64,000 bases of DNA from the NCBI GenBank assembly GCA_001297265.1, contig LIHB01000037.1, positions 159,619-223,618 of the forward strand, read 5' to 3'. How positions within the stretch are numbered: the stretch's first letter is position 1; each line of letters begins with the position of its first letter. This stretch comes from Mycosphaerella arachidis. Taxonomy: Eukaryota; Ascomycota; Dothideomycetes; Mycosphaerellales; Mycosphaerellaceae. Position numbers and translations under genes: made by a program. The notes beneath the pieces are model-generated. The model was not told where the DNA came from. It searched no databases and saw nothing but the letters and a program-made list of their open reading frames with translations. Positions 1 to 11,500 of this stretch are shown here, piece after piece.

Positions 1-338
1 AATCGATGGATTGTCGATATGTCGAGGATGATGTTTTATTCCTGCATGTGGCCCCTGGAGCAGTCATCCTGCCATGTCCGCGAGCATGCTCAGATATACC
101 GCTAGATAATGATGGTTCTATACTAGTACTTACGCAAGCACCTCTTCCGGTCACCATCATGTCGCCGTAGGAGGTAGCTGTCTGTCGAAGCTGGGAGCTG
201 TGCAGGTGACTACATGTACGACGCTTGTTGGTGTTGATCGATTTCATGCTCACTTCCATCACTCGCTGGTGGTCGCGCAGCCTATGGCAACATCGAACCT
301 TCTCACCTGCTTCACGACTACCATCCCGATTCGCCGCG

Positions 339-2234
339 ATGGACAAGGTCGACACGACCCATCGCCTTGAACGGCTCCGGGAGTTGATGAAGGAGCACAA
401 GGTAGATTTGTACAGTACGATGACCACACATGGACGCTTGATGGCTGACTGACCTGGCCTAGTCGTCCCTTCTGAAGATGCCCACTCGTCCGAATACATC
501 GCGCCCACCGACGCTCGCCGCGAATTCATCAGTGGCTTCTCAGGCTCTGCGGGAACGGCCGTCATTGCGCAAGAGAAGGCGGTGTTAGCCACAGACGGCC
601 GATACTTCAATCAAGCCAGTCACCAGCTGGACTGCAACTGGACGCTCCTCAAGCGAGGTCTCCAAGATGTGCCGACATGGCAAGAGTGGACCATCGAGCA
701 GGCCGAGGATGGCAAGACAGTGGGTGTCGACCCGACCACTATCACCGCCCCGGAGGGCAGGAAGCTGGCGGAAAAGATCAAGAAGAAGGGCGGCAAGGAG
801 CTGGTCGCCATAGCAGAGAATCTCGTGGACAAGGTCTGGGCCAAGGACAAACCACCGAGACCCAGTGAGCCGGTGAAAGTGCTGGGTGTGGAGTATGCCG
901 GCAAGCAGTTCCACGAGAAGATCGAGGAGCTGCGCAAAGAGCTAGACAAAAAGAAGGCGGCGGCGTTCGTGGTGAGCATGCTCGACGAGATCGCATGGCT
1001 GTTCAACCTCCGAGGCAACGATATCCCATACAATCCCGTCTTCTTCTCATACGCCGTCATCACACCCACCAACGCAACTCTATACATCGACGAAAGTAAA
1101 CTTCAAGACGACGCCAAGGCACATCTTGCAGGCATTTCGATACGGCCCTATGACAGCATCTTCTCGGATATCACAATGCTGGCGAACTCAGCACCTACCG
1201 CAAATGGCGCCTCGAACGCCAACAAGCAGAAGTTTCTTATATCAACACGGGCATCATGGGCTCTATCGCGGGCACTCGGTGGCGAAGACAAGGTCGACGA
1301 AGTACGATCACCCATCGGCGACGCCAAGGCTATCAAGAATAGCACTGAGCTTGAAGGCATGAGGAACTGCCACATCCGCGACGGCGCAGCGCTGATCGAG
1401 TACTTCGCATGGCTGGAGAATGAGCTTGTCAACAAGGGCTCAAAACTCGACGAAGTGCAAGCAGCCGACAAGCTCGAAGCGATCCGCGGCAAGCACGCCA
1501 AATTTGTCGGCCTCTCCTTCGACACCATCTCATCAACAGGACCAAACGCCGCAATCATCCACTACAAACCCGAACCAGGCAATTGCTCGACGATCGACCC
1601 CAGCAAAGTCTACCTCTGCGACTCCGGCGCCCAGTACCTCGACGGCACAACAGACACCACCCGGACCCTTCACTTCGGAGAGCCCACACCTGCAGAGATC
1701 GAAGCCTACACCCTAGTCCTGAAAGGCAACATCGGCCTCGAACAAGCAGTCTTCCCCAAGGGCACCTCAGGCTTCGCCCTCGACACCCTAGCCCGCCAAT
1801 ACCTCTGGCAGTACGGCCTCGAGTACCGCCACGGCACCGGCCACGGCGTCGGCAGCTTCCTGAACGTCCACGAAGGCCCCATCGGCATCGGTACCCGCGT
1901 CCAATACTCCGAAGTCCCCCTTTCAGTCGGCAATGTGATCAGCGATGAACCTGGATACTACGAGGATGGCAATTTCGGTATCAGGATTGAGAACGTTATC
2001 ATTGTGAAGGAGGTTAAGACGAAACATAATTTTGGCGATAAGCCGTATTATGGGTTTGAGCATGTGACGATGGTGCCGATGTGTAGGAAGTTGATTGATA
2101 TTACTCTCCTGAGTGAAAAGGAGAGGTATTGGCTGACGGATTACCATAAGGAGGTGTTGGAGAAGACGCTGCCGTTCTTTGAGGGGGATGAGATGAGTCG
2201 GAAGTGGTTGGAGAGGGAGTGTGCGCCGTATTGA
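339..2234 (+). CDS. Xaa-Pro aminopeptidase P (M24B metallopeptidase)
   Basis: Removes the N-terminal residue from peptides that have proline in second position, using a two-metal centre; normally cytosolic. Exons are 339-414 and 463-2234 (48-base intron GTACGA..CTAG), giving 615 aa, the usual length for fungal enzymes. The splice restores the conserved stretch KVDLYIVPSEDAHSSEY. N-terminal creatinase-like domains come first and the pita-bread catalytic domain follows from about residue 305. Metal ligands are all visible: Asp412 (CDSGAQY), Asp423 (TTDTTRT), His486 (GTGHGVG), Glu521 (DEPGYYEDG) and Glu535 (GIRIEN). I chose the ATG at 339 because MDKVDTTHRLERLR matches the typical fungal start. 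An in-frame ATG at 225 would add 38 basic, hydrophobic residues (see findings). Family certain; start less so. Confidence 0.93.
415..462 (+). other. Intron 1 of aminopeptidase P
   Basis: A 48-base GT-AG intron. Removing it joins a codon split 1+2 (A|TC, Ile) and restores the family-conserved Tyr-Ile-Val-Pro-Ser-Glu-Asp run. Without removal the upstream frame stops at 452. Confidence 0.85.
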
Positions 2235-2393
2235 GGGGCCAGAAGTGAAGGAGGATAGACTACGGGGTCATATGAAGCATTGACTCGAGTCACTGGCATG
2301 ATCGCGACATATGTTGTGTGAGCTTCTCATTGACTGCCTCGGGCAAGTAGGCTCTTCTCGATCCAGTGTCATGATTACATGTGCTCTCATTCA

Positions 2394-3029
2394 TCAAGTC
2401 GGAGGCAAAGAAGCCAGTAGCTCGCACAACTGATCTGTACTTCCGTCGACCACAGCCTCTTGAACAGTTCTCCTGCCGCCTGCGCTGGCCACCAGCTCAC
2501 TGTTCTTAGTCCTGGTCAAAAACTGTCCGTTGCCCTTCGTGTCCTGAACTCTCCACTGCTGACTTGCGCTCTCAAGATCCTCAGACTGCTGCAGTACCGC
2601 GCCAGCATCTCTGGGAGCATCCGACACCGTCGACAACTCTCCACTGACCAGGTTTTCGATCTTCGTCCATCCTCCAGGAGCAGGTATGAACCTGGCTCCC
2701 CTGTCCCACAGGTGCTGTTGCAAAGCGGATCGCAATGCAACAGCACGACCGATGTACTCGGAGGCCAGCTCGGTGTTAGCATCAAGCTCTACATCAGCTG
2801 CGATGGCTTTTGCATCGCCGTATATCGCGATATGCATTGATGGTCGGTCGATAGCTGGCTCCTCTACGATCAGCGCTGTTGCTCTCGTAAGATGCGACGA
2901 GGTACTCTGAACTTTTGTGGTCTGCATCAAGGAAGTGAAATCATGATGCTGTCCTCGTCCATTACCCACGCGACATGGAGAAGCTCTAATAGAGGTGGTG
3001 GCAATGGCTACGCTCGCAATTTCTGGCAA
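2394..3029 (-). CDS. Hypothetical protein, unknown family
   Basis: An open frame of up to 211 codons with ordinary-looking composition. The distal half (around GRAVALRSALQQHLWDRGAR and GGWTKIENLVSGELS) looks like real protein, while the first 35 or so residues do not. An in-frame Met in MQTTKVQ is a more cautious start, and an upstream exon is also possible. I recognise no domain, signal peptide or membrane segment. It is convergent with the aminopeptidase gene, and its 3' end lies about 160 bases from that gene's stop. It could be a short lineage-specific protein or a chance frame. Confidence 0.4.
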   Translation of the reverse strand: MPEIASVAIATTSIRASPCRVGNGRGQHHDFTSLMQTTKVQSTSSHLTRATALIVEEPAIDRPSMHIAIYGDAKAIAADVELDANTELASEYIGRAVALRSALQQHLWDRGARFIPAPGGWTKIENLVSGELSTVSDAPRDAGAVLQQSEDLESASQQWRVQDTKGNGQFLTRTKNSELVASAGGRRTVQEAVVDGSTDQLCELLASLPPT

Positions 3030-3506
3030 TTGACGATGTCAATCTCGTCGAGTTTGTGGCATGCTGTGGTCGCACGTGTGGATGGAGCACAATACACTGC
3101 CTAGTCGTACAACATGGCAAGTGAACGAAGCGCTTGGACGTCTCATCATCATTATGAAGCTCATAAGCGTGTACATTTTCACGTCGAAAGATGATGGCCC
3201 AGCAAAAGAGAGAGGTGCTTTCAAATTGAAGCGCGACGCGGACGGACGCGTCCTGAGAAGCTTTTGCAAGACGGATTTCTCTCCGCCCCCGGGAGAACAC
3301 GCATGGCCACGGCGATGATGCATCTTGATACCGATGGCAGTATTTTCAGCTCCGGACGACTGGATGACGCCGATGTATAGACGAAGTGTTGTCTAGGAAT
3401 CCACATGCCATTCGTTGCCACCGGAGAGGGCGGTGAGCTGCAATTGCTACCACCAACCCGATTCTCTCCACCTGTGTGAGGTCAAACAAAGTCACATCAC
3501 TTTCTC
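3030..3506. other. Intergenic, shared 5' region
   Basis: This 477-base stretch separates the minus-strand hypothetical from the plus-strand RRM gene. Small overlapping frames exist on both strands, but none shows a recognisable motif. It probably holds promoters for both neighbours; I see no clear TATA box. Confidence 0.4.
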
Positions 3507-6179
3507 ATGGCTGTACCTTTGGATACGCTGGTCACTGACAGGCCTACAAGATCAGCCGTCTACCTGACAAAGGAGGATGAGCTGCCTGAAACAATTGGTC
3601 AACACCTGTTTATACATCACGCCTTACATTCGATATGTCGGGATGCAGGGCTTGTGTCGCCAGACGAGCAGATCAGGGGCATGGCCTTGGGCATTTGGGA
3701 TGGCCTATCCGATAGACATAAGATGTTCTGGACTGAAAGGGCAGCGACGGCTAGACTGGTTCGAGATCGTGAGGACTTCCTTCTGACTGATGGATCCACT
3801 AGTCTGGCCAAAGACCATGAGGAGCGGACGAAGACTGCAGTTGCCGAGTACAAGCGCTCCTTGATGAGCGACAAAATCTCGGTTGCAGATACCGCAAGCA
3901 TCGCAGACACTGAGTTGACCGAGGAAGATCTTGATGACTTAGACGCGATTGAGCCACATGTCCACGGTGTCGCCGAAGACAATGGAGAAGAATCTACTGA
4001 GGATGGGCCATCGGCCTTGGTAGCTGTTGAAGGAAAGAATCTCGAAGTGACAGCATCGAGCGCTCTTCAAGAACAGCGCGACAGCGGCCATGACAACAAT
4101 GCCATCGATTCTGATCGCGAGCTTCGAGAGCTGCATCAGACCGACACATATCATGCCACCCTAGATACGGAGACGTCGACAACGAGTATAGAGTCTTTGC
4201 CGCCAGCGGAAGCTGAAAGCCGCGCAGATAAGCCAGCAGGCATGCTTGCGAAAGGAACCGCGGCAGATATCGATCCCGACGCTACAGCAGACAGCACTCC
4301 AGATCCAAGCAAGCTGGCCAATGCAGGCGATGCTGTTACTAGTCCGGGACTAATGACAAGCATCGCTTCTGCTGCTTCTAATGTACCCGCTTGGATCGCA
4401 CAATCTCTAGACTGGGCCGAAGAAAGTCAAGAGCAGGCCGACAGAGAGGCTGCAGCACAGCCTGTATCCACGTCCCAGCAGGTATCGGAAGAGGCGCCTG
4501 CTGCAAAGGAAGCGAGTCCGGATCCCGATGACAAAGATCCAGAAGAGGCCCCTAGCAGAGTGTTGTGGGTTGGCAGCCTTCGAAGTACAATTACGACACC
4601 AGTTCTGAAGTCTACATTTGCCAAGTTTGGAAGAGTTGACTTTTGCAAAGTGATGCCGGGAAAAGCCTGTGGCTTTGTACACTTCGTAGACGTCGAAAGC
4701 GCAGTCGCCGCAAAGCGTCAGATGAATGGGAAAAGGGTCATCAATGCTCGTGATCCGCTTTTGATCAGATTCGCAGAGGACCGATATCGCGGTGGATCAG
4801 CTGTCCCAAGACAACGTGTAACGAGCTCGACAAGCGAGTGCAGTGCGTTTAGCAAGACAAAGCCAGGCAGCAACACTAATGAGTCACCGCAGCCTGAAAG
4901 GGAGCAGCCGCCCGTTGCTAGTGGGAACTCTGTCAGGTCTGCTACCATAGAAGATGCTACCGACATATCCGACGACAGGAGCATTACGACTGCGGCGAGT
5001 ACAGACACACGGTCCGCAACCACGCCGAATGGCTTCAGTGCTGCTCAACTTGAGGAGGCCAAGCGGTTCGCATCGCAGGCGACCAGAGGAGGTAAGCCCG
5101 CCAAAGGTAAGCCCGTAACATTGTCTGTTGCGGTCGAACACCGAGCCAAGAAAGCACCAAACGCCGCCGCAGCTCGCAAAGGTCGTATCGCTGGTGCAGG
5201 CTCGGGAGCCAGTACTCCCATGTCCAGGACGCCGCAAGAGGATACTACTCCTGTCAGCACTCCCGCTGCAGAGAAAGTACCACTCGCCAAGTGGGAGGAG
5301 CCCGTGAAGGTCCGTGACTTCGGCGCACGAACGAGCATCGAGCCAGAGCCCAAGGACGAGGACGGGAAGGGCAAGGAATTTTTCCTCTTTCATGCCCTGC
5401 CTATTATATGCGAAGATCTAGAGATCGACGAGCCCGATGACTATGCACAGTCCATCGCCTCGGAAATGTGGTCTGAGCTACGACCAGAGGTGAAGAGGGG
5501 CTGGATCGAAGATTCAAGATCTCTACGTGGATACTCGGTCCGCAAGCCTGGTCTTCTCTCGGCGCAGAAGAGGTTCCAGGACTCGCACTTCACGAAGGAC
5601 TATCGTTCCCAGATTCTGAAGGCGCTGGCTATTCGTAACAATGGCGAGCTCAAGTACCTCCAGCCGGAGTTCAAGAAGCTGATGTTAAGCGAGAAGAGGA
5701 GACGAAAGCAAGAACGAGAGGCAATGAAGCGCCAGTTGCAGCATGCCGCCCAAAAAGAGGCCGAAAGGGAGGAGCAGGAGCGTGCAGACTTTCCAGCAGA
5801 TTCTGCTGTCGAGCCTGGTCAGCAGGGACCAAACGAAGCGCCCCTGCCTTCAGTGCAGACAGGAATCAGCCAAGATCTCAAGAGACTGGAGATGGACATG
5901 GTTCCAGCGTCGCACAACCAGAGCACTTCCGTTGATCAAGATCTACCTACATTACCAGCAAAGTCGGCAGAGAGCCCTTCGATTGATGCCGCCTCTGCAT
6001 CCGACCCGCCTCCACCATACGAAAGCGACAGTCCCGCGGCAGGATCTTCTTCAGAAGCAGCACCCAATGAGTGGAAGATCGCGGGTCCAAAGTCGAAATC
6101 GTCTGCAAAAGATACGGCGAAGCGTGCCATGCAAAAGCTACCATGGAACAAAACCGCGAAGGCGCCTGCCCGGGGCTAA
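3507..6179 (+). CDS. RRM-domain RNA-binding protein with duplicated flanking module
   Basis: A single-exon 890-aa protein. One RNA recognition motif sits at about residues 350-424, with RNP2-like LWVGSL and RNP1-like KACGFVHF; both carry the expected aromatic residues. Long low-complexity acidic and Ser/Thr/Ala-rich linkers lie on each side. Two related helical modules, about residues 33-90 and 623-690, share a pattern of F-h-HAL-x-x-IC-x-D, then M-A/S-x-x-h-W-x-x-L, then an aromatic/Trp-rich helix. A basic coiled stretch (KRRRKQEREAMKRQ) follows near residue 730. A role in RNA binding is established for the RRM; the target and the module's function are unknown. The first ATG follows an upstream region with no competing frame, so 3507 is a reasonable start. 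I do not assign a gene name. Confidence 0.85.
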   Translation: MAVPLDTLVTDRPTRSAVYLTKEDELPETIGQHLFIHHALHSICRDAGLVSPDEQIRGMALGIWDGLSDRHKMFWTERAATARLVRDREDFLLTDGSTSLAKDHEERTKTAVAEYKRSLMSDKISVADTASIADTELTEEDLDDLDAIEPHVHGVAEDNGEESTEDGPSALVAVEGKNLEVTASSALQEQRDSGHDNNAIDSDRELRELHQTDTYHATLDTETSTTSIESLPPAEAESRADKPAGMLAKGTAADIDPDATADSTPDPSKLANAGDAVTSPGLMTSIASAASNVPAWIAQSLDWAEESQEQADREAAAQPVSTSQQVSEEAPAAKEASPDPDDKDPEEAPSRVLWVGSLRSTITTPVLKSTFAKFGRVDFCKVMPGKACGFVHFVDVESAVAAKRQMNGKRVINARDPLLIRFAEDRYRGGSAVPRQRVTSSTSECSAFSKTKPGSNTNESPQPEREQPPVASGNSVRSATIEDATDISDDRSITTAASTDTRSATTPNGFSAAQLEEAKRFASQATRGGKPAKGKPVTLSVAVEHRAKKAPNAAAARKGRIAGAGSGASTPMSRTPQEDTTPVSTPAAEKVPLAKWEEPVKVRDFGARTSIEPEPKDEDGKGKEFFLFHALPIICEDLEIDEPDDYAQSIASEMWSELRPEVKRGWIEDSRSLRGYSVRKPGLLSAQKRFQDSHFTKDYRSQILKALAIRNNGELKYLQPEFKKLMLSEKRRRKQEREAMKRQLQHAAQKEAEREEQERADFPADSAVEPGQQGPNEAPLPSVQTGISQDLKRLEMDMVPASHNQSTSVDQDLPTLPAKSAESPSIDAASASDPPPPYESDSPAAGSSSEAAPNEWKIAGPKSKSSAKDTAKRAMQKLPWNKTAKAPARG

Positions 6180-6241
6180 CCCCACGACATGCGCTTCGAG
6201 ACGAACGCAAGGGATGTGAACATGATGTCATGTAACTACGC

Positions 6242-7993
6242 TCACCTACCGAAGTACTTGAACTCCATATAACGCATAGGGATATAGCTGGACGCCGTCA
6301 CCACGAGCGTGAACTGATTCGAGACGTCTCCACCCGATGCACCAATCAGCTTGGCTAATGGTCCGACATACCAGGTCTGAACCATGCCCATAACCCACGC
6401 TATTACCCCTAATGCGAAAGCAGTGAAGCCGGCGATGCCCAACGGCAGTCGACTTGGATCGTTCCAGCCCTCAAGATCATAGTTCGCGAACTTGCCTTTT
6501 CTGAAGAGGTAATGCTCCGTGAAGACGATTACAGCGTAGCTCGTGCACCAGTATCCCAGGAGACTGAGGAAATTTTGCAGATAACTCAAAAGATGGTTCC
6601 TGCCGGCCAGAGCCAAGGCCACGGTCACACCGAAGCACAGGATGGTCCAGATGAAGCGTGGAACTTTCGAGAAGGGGCGTGAAAACTGCTGACAGCTGAG
6701 ACCGGCGCTGTACTAAAGGTAAGGTAGGTTAGCCTTAAATGTCTCAAAAGAAGGGGCAGCATCCATGCGTTTGGAGCAGATTGCGAATGTCGCACTATGG
6801 CTACTGCATCTGGCATTACTTACTGTGTTGAGCACATTCATGTTGATGCCGGACAGGACCAGCAAGACCAGTATGAACTTGGCAAAGCCACTTGGGTAGA
6901 GCATGTCTCTGATGAGAAAGCCTAGACCTTGATTCTCATACGAGTCCTTCCAGTCGGGACGGTTATTCATCGCGAAGCCCACCACACAGCCAGCCATCAT
7001 GCCGATGCTAGTAGGTATGGCAATACCGAATGTCGTCATGAAGAAGACCTTGGTCCGGTTCACATCCGCCGCATAGTGCACGTAGTAGTCGCTAGCGATC
7101 GTCGCCCACGAAGCTGAGGATCCATAGACGATGGCCAGAAACGAGAGCACCGTGCCACTCAAGTCTGCTCCCTTCACAGAAGCAGGAGAGCTGTTATCAG
7201 CATACCGTCCAGTCTCCCCGAAGATGACCAGAAAGACAATGAAGTACACCAGCCACGCATACTTCTCATAAGCCAGAATCGCTCGAAGCCCCAGAAAGCT
7301 GATCGCCAGACTGCAGCAAGCGATGATAATGATGCCCGGGATAATCGAAACTCCCCCATCAGACACGGCAGTCAACGCTAAACCTCCAGTAATGCACCCA
7401 ACGGCGCTCCAGCCAATCTGCTGAATCGTGTTGAGCGCGGCAATGATCCTATTCGGCCACCAGCCCATACTGTACCTCCCGATCGAAATTTGCCTTAATC
7501 CAGTCGCCGCTCCCATCGTGGCGCAGAATCCACTGACGGCGCCTCCGAGTACAGAGGCAAAGACGACGATCAGAATGCTCTGCTTGAGAGACAGTCCAAA
7601 CTCCCAGCCGAGCAGTCCTGTCGTGAAGCAGGATATATTCATCGTGCCACTCGCCCATAGCAACGCCATATTCAGTTGTGCATGCCAGGGCTGTGGTTTC
7701 CGGTCTTCGGGTAATTTTCTGTCGATGGCTTCTGACTCGACGCCGAGTCTTCGGTCGAGCATTGCTTCGAAGTGGCGGAGTCGGGAGAGGATTCCATGGT
7801 TCTGCTCGACTTTCACGTCGTTGCAGACGCTCGTGGTTTCATTTTCGGCCTCGCTTGATGGTACTCTGGAGTCGATGTCGATCTGTGTTGCCGCGAGCTT
7901 TTCGTCTGTGGTGAGAGGTCTTTGTGGTCGATCTGGTACGGTTATCGTGACTTCCTCGGGCTGGCCATGCTGTCGTTCCGCATCCCAGACCAT
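6242..7993 (-). CDS. NCS1-family purine/cytosine-type permease
   Basis: Nucleobase:cation symporter of the plasma membrane, FCY2-like group. Exons 6824-7993 and 6713-side start 6712-6242 flank a 111-base intron (GTAAGT..TTTAG); total 546 aa, a normal length. The splice joins NMNVLNT to YSAGLSCQQFSRPFSKVPR, exactly where family members continue. About a dozen hydrophobic segments are visible from residue 90 on, starting after NMALLWASGTMNISCFTTG. The protein ends in the family-typical YMEFKYFGR. The stop codon overlaps a GTAGGT donor-like sequence, but the ending matches relatives, so I do not extend it. Substrate cannot be told from sequence: cytosine, adenine, thiamine or pyridoxine are all carried by relatives. 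Its 3' end faces that of the RRM gene, 62 bases away. Confidence 0.88.
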
Positions 7994-8511
7994 GATGGTG
8001 GTGCGGTAAGTATGGTACCCAACTCAAGCTCAAGAAGTGATGTCTGCTGTGGTTGTATGTACGCCTTCCGAAGAAAAAGTCCGCCCACCCAAATCTGCGG
8101 GCGGTCGGTTCCTGAAGAAGTCACATTGTGGAACACCACTACGGCGAAAGCGGCAGCTCTTATCCTCTAGTGCTAGAGTGCTATCAAGGAAAGCTCCGAT
8201 GCACCAAAATGCCGAAGTGCATGCAGGGAAGGCGACGGCGCAGAAGTGTGATTCGTGGAAGTGGAGGGACACTCTAGCCAGAATCGTGCATGGCTACCGG
8301 CACCAAATCAACATGCCGACATCGTTCAGACAGTTTGAAGATGCATCGGTAGACAGCGTATTGATTGCGTGTCTACATGAAAATGCAACATCATCGAAAC
8401 GACTCTGGGTATCGTGCGCATGTCGTGGAAATCTACCTGTACATCCATTGAGTGCCACCACAAACTCCTCGCTAAACCGCATCATATAAACAGATCCGCG
8501 ACAGAAGATCA
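7994..8511. other. Intergenic, permease promoter and 3' region of the SEL1-protein gene
   Basis: This 518-base interval lies upstream of the permease ATG and downstream of the large minus-strand gene's stop. Overlapping short frames on both strands look like noise. I see no repeat or RNA gene. Confidence 0.4.
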
Positions 8512-11500
8512 TCAGAAACTGTCCATCTCCTCGCGTTGCCGTAAGTACTCTTTCGCCAAAGAGTCGCCGCCCTTGCTGCTCAACTCCATCCAGTGGTACG
8601 CGATACACATAGCTTGCGGATCGCAACGATTAAGATCTTGGTTTCTCCTCCACTTGCCTTCTAGTTCCTCCTTGAAGACATCTCTAGGCTTGGTGAACGG
8701 TGCAATAATCCGATCCATGAGCTCCGGATGCGTGAGATACAAGATACCAAGCTCTCGCTGCGCGACAGTATCGCCTTCTTTGGCAGCAATCTGCAGCAGG
8801 TACGCGGCGTCCGCCATGCTGTATCGGGCGACTTCCTCAGCCGATGGCGTGCGGCTCGGTGCTGAGAAAGTGGCAGAGTCCCGCTGCTGCTGTGCTGTTG
8901 AGGAGGCTCGGCCATGTTCGCGGTTGTTGGAGTGGTAGGCTATGATGCTGTCGGCCGTCTCGACCATGATCTTCCGAGCTTCTTGCTTCAGGCCAGAGAT
9001 TGCCACTGCAGCATTGCAGAAAGCCTTGCCCTCGGCTGTGTTCTGAAGTACAGTAGAAGGCAACAAAGCGGCAATGTACTGAAGGTCCCGGAAGATCGTC
9101 GCTGGTCGTAGAGAAGGTCGCGAGAATATCAATCGGAAACCGCGAATGCTCATCTCTGTTGCATTCGTGCCTCGAGCAGAAACGTCTTTGGAGGCAGAGT
9201 GTCGAAAAGATCTCGCGGGAGAGCTTATGGCATTTTGTTCGGCCATATATGGTACCAAAAGCCTGTCAAGGTCATGCAGACAGGTCAGCTTGACAGAAGG
9301 GTTAAGCTTGACAGCGAACTTTTCCAAGATAGCAGCGAAGGCCGCGTCGAAGTCGAATCGAGTCATCAGCGACAGCGGCTGGGTCTGCGATTCTACCGTG
9401 GGTGTCTGCGATCCAACGCTGGGATTGAGCGTATGAAGAGCACGGAAGTGCCTATCAGTCAGGTCGAAACCTAGGCCGGTCCAGAAAGCATGATCAGTTT
9501 CACTGCCATCCGTAAAGAGAGTGCTTGTTAGATCACTCAACACCAGGCTGGTCACTCGCTGCCGCAGCTTGTCCACGAACGTTGGACTGGGGAGAACAGT
9601 AGATACGACAGGCCGTTTCCGCATTGAGGCATCGAGAACGGACTGCGCCTGTACGGACCCAACACTTGTGGCGCTCGAAGGTGAGTCGGCCTCAGTAGTG
9701 GATGGTGACCAGAAAGGGACCGAGGAAGTTTGTGTAAAGGTGGGACTGCAAGAGTCAAAGCACTCCTTAGAACTGGCGCTTGATAGTGTATGTGTCACAC
9801 TCGACAACGTGTCGTTGCTGCGCGGTTGGCTGCGCAGAGAGAGCAGACTAGAGTGTCCATTTCGATCATACAATCCCGTGATGAAGCTGGGTCTTTCCAC
9901 GAGCTGTTGGTGGAGTCGTGTCGTGGGACGGTGGGCGAAGAGAGTGCTGTGCCAAAGGTTGGACGTGTCGTTGACGGCGGTGACCGTGTCGACGCACTTG
10001 CGCACCTCCATGCACAGCCTGTGCAACCTTTCCTCTCCTCGGCAGAGGTTGTCGACGTTCTGCCGATCCATCCACATCTGAGTGGCTCTAGATTGCTCGT
10101 CGCTCAGCTTATTTGGACCGCCATGGTCTGGCCGGGCGCTGAGGATCTCCAGAACTTGTGCTTCCGTCTTCAAGTGCAGGTTGGTACTGGAAAGCTTGGT
10201 GGCACTCCAGTGACGTAAGACTGGTCCCAGACGAGTACGAACATTCTTCTTGTTTGAGCCCATAACTTGTAAGGCAGCAGCGATCGAACGAGCTTCGTCG
10301 TAAGCAGCTGAAGTACGCACTTCCGCCAGGTACCACATTTTGTCTCGCAAAAGATCATGCCGCAAGATGGCAGGGTCCAAGTATCCAGTCTTGAGCTGTG
10401 TGATGGAGTCTAATGCATTGGCCCACGCCTCACAGGCATCGGATAGAGCCTGTGCACGACTGACTGATTTGTGCGCAGAGTGTTCAATTTCTGATAGGAC
10501 GTCGCCTAACGCTGTCAACCCTGCAGATTGATAAACATAGGAGAGCAAGCTTTGGAGTTGTGAAAAGAGATTGTGTGCTTGCACAAAATCTAATCGTGCT
10601 TCGCAATCTTCGATCGCCTGGGTGTAAAGCCGCTGAACCTCGGTGACAACGGAAGTGAGTCCCTCCCGTGTATCAGGAACAGCCGCGGAAGAGACTGCGG
10701 TTGCATTCACATCCTGATCACGCAGGATTGCTTCTACAGCCTTACGACAAGAGGTATGGTCCCGGCTCTTGGCCCTAGAGTGAGCAGAAGAGTGACGAGG
10801 CAAGTTTTGAGCAGGTGCCTCTGCACATATCCTCGCTGCTTCATCTCTGATCGCGCGTAGTGATGACTGAGATGACTGAGACACGAGAACGTCCCACGGA
10901 TCAGACAGCGTTCCTGCCTTATTCCGCAAGATGTCCTCCACCTCAAGGCATACTTCACGCATCTGAGTTTCGACCGAGGGCTCGTTCGCGAGTTCTCCTT
11001 GCATTGAGACGGTGACCGCGTTCAAGCTCCGAGGGTACTGAGCATCTAGGTCACCTGTGGCCATAATGTCCGAGAATGGTTCCGGAGTCCTAGCATGGCC
11101 GAAAAGAGAGAATCCGGACACGGAAGATGCAGAGGACTGCACACCAGACCTGGAGCTATCTCTGTCCGAACCGACTGAAGCGGGTCTCCTTGGTGGATAG
11201 AGAGCATTCATGCATACTGCAATATCCCTGGCAGATATTACCACAAAGGACTCCACGTCCTGGCTGAGCAAGGATTTGGTCGGCCTGGACTGGGGGTCGA
11301 GGATGGCATCACTCCCTTGAAATCGATTTTGCAGGTTCTGAACGCGCCGTAATGTGTCTAGTGAGGGTGAAAGATTATACTTCCTGTAAAGCCATTAGCG
11401 AATCCGATTTTGAGATCGAACCTGAATACATACCAAGAATAGGCCACATCAAACACAGACTTCTGAGCTCTTGACACGATTTCCCGAAGAATGCGGTGGC

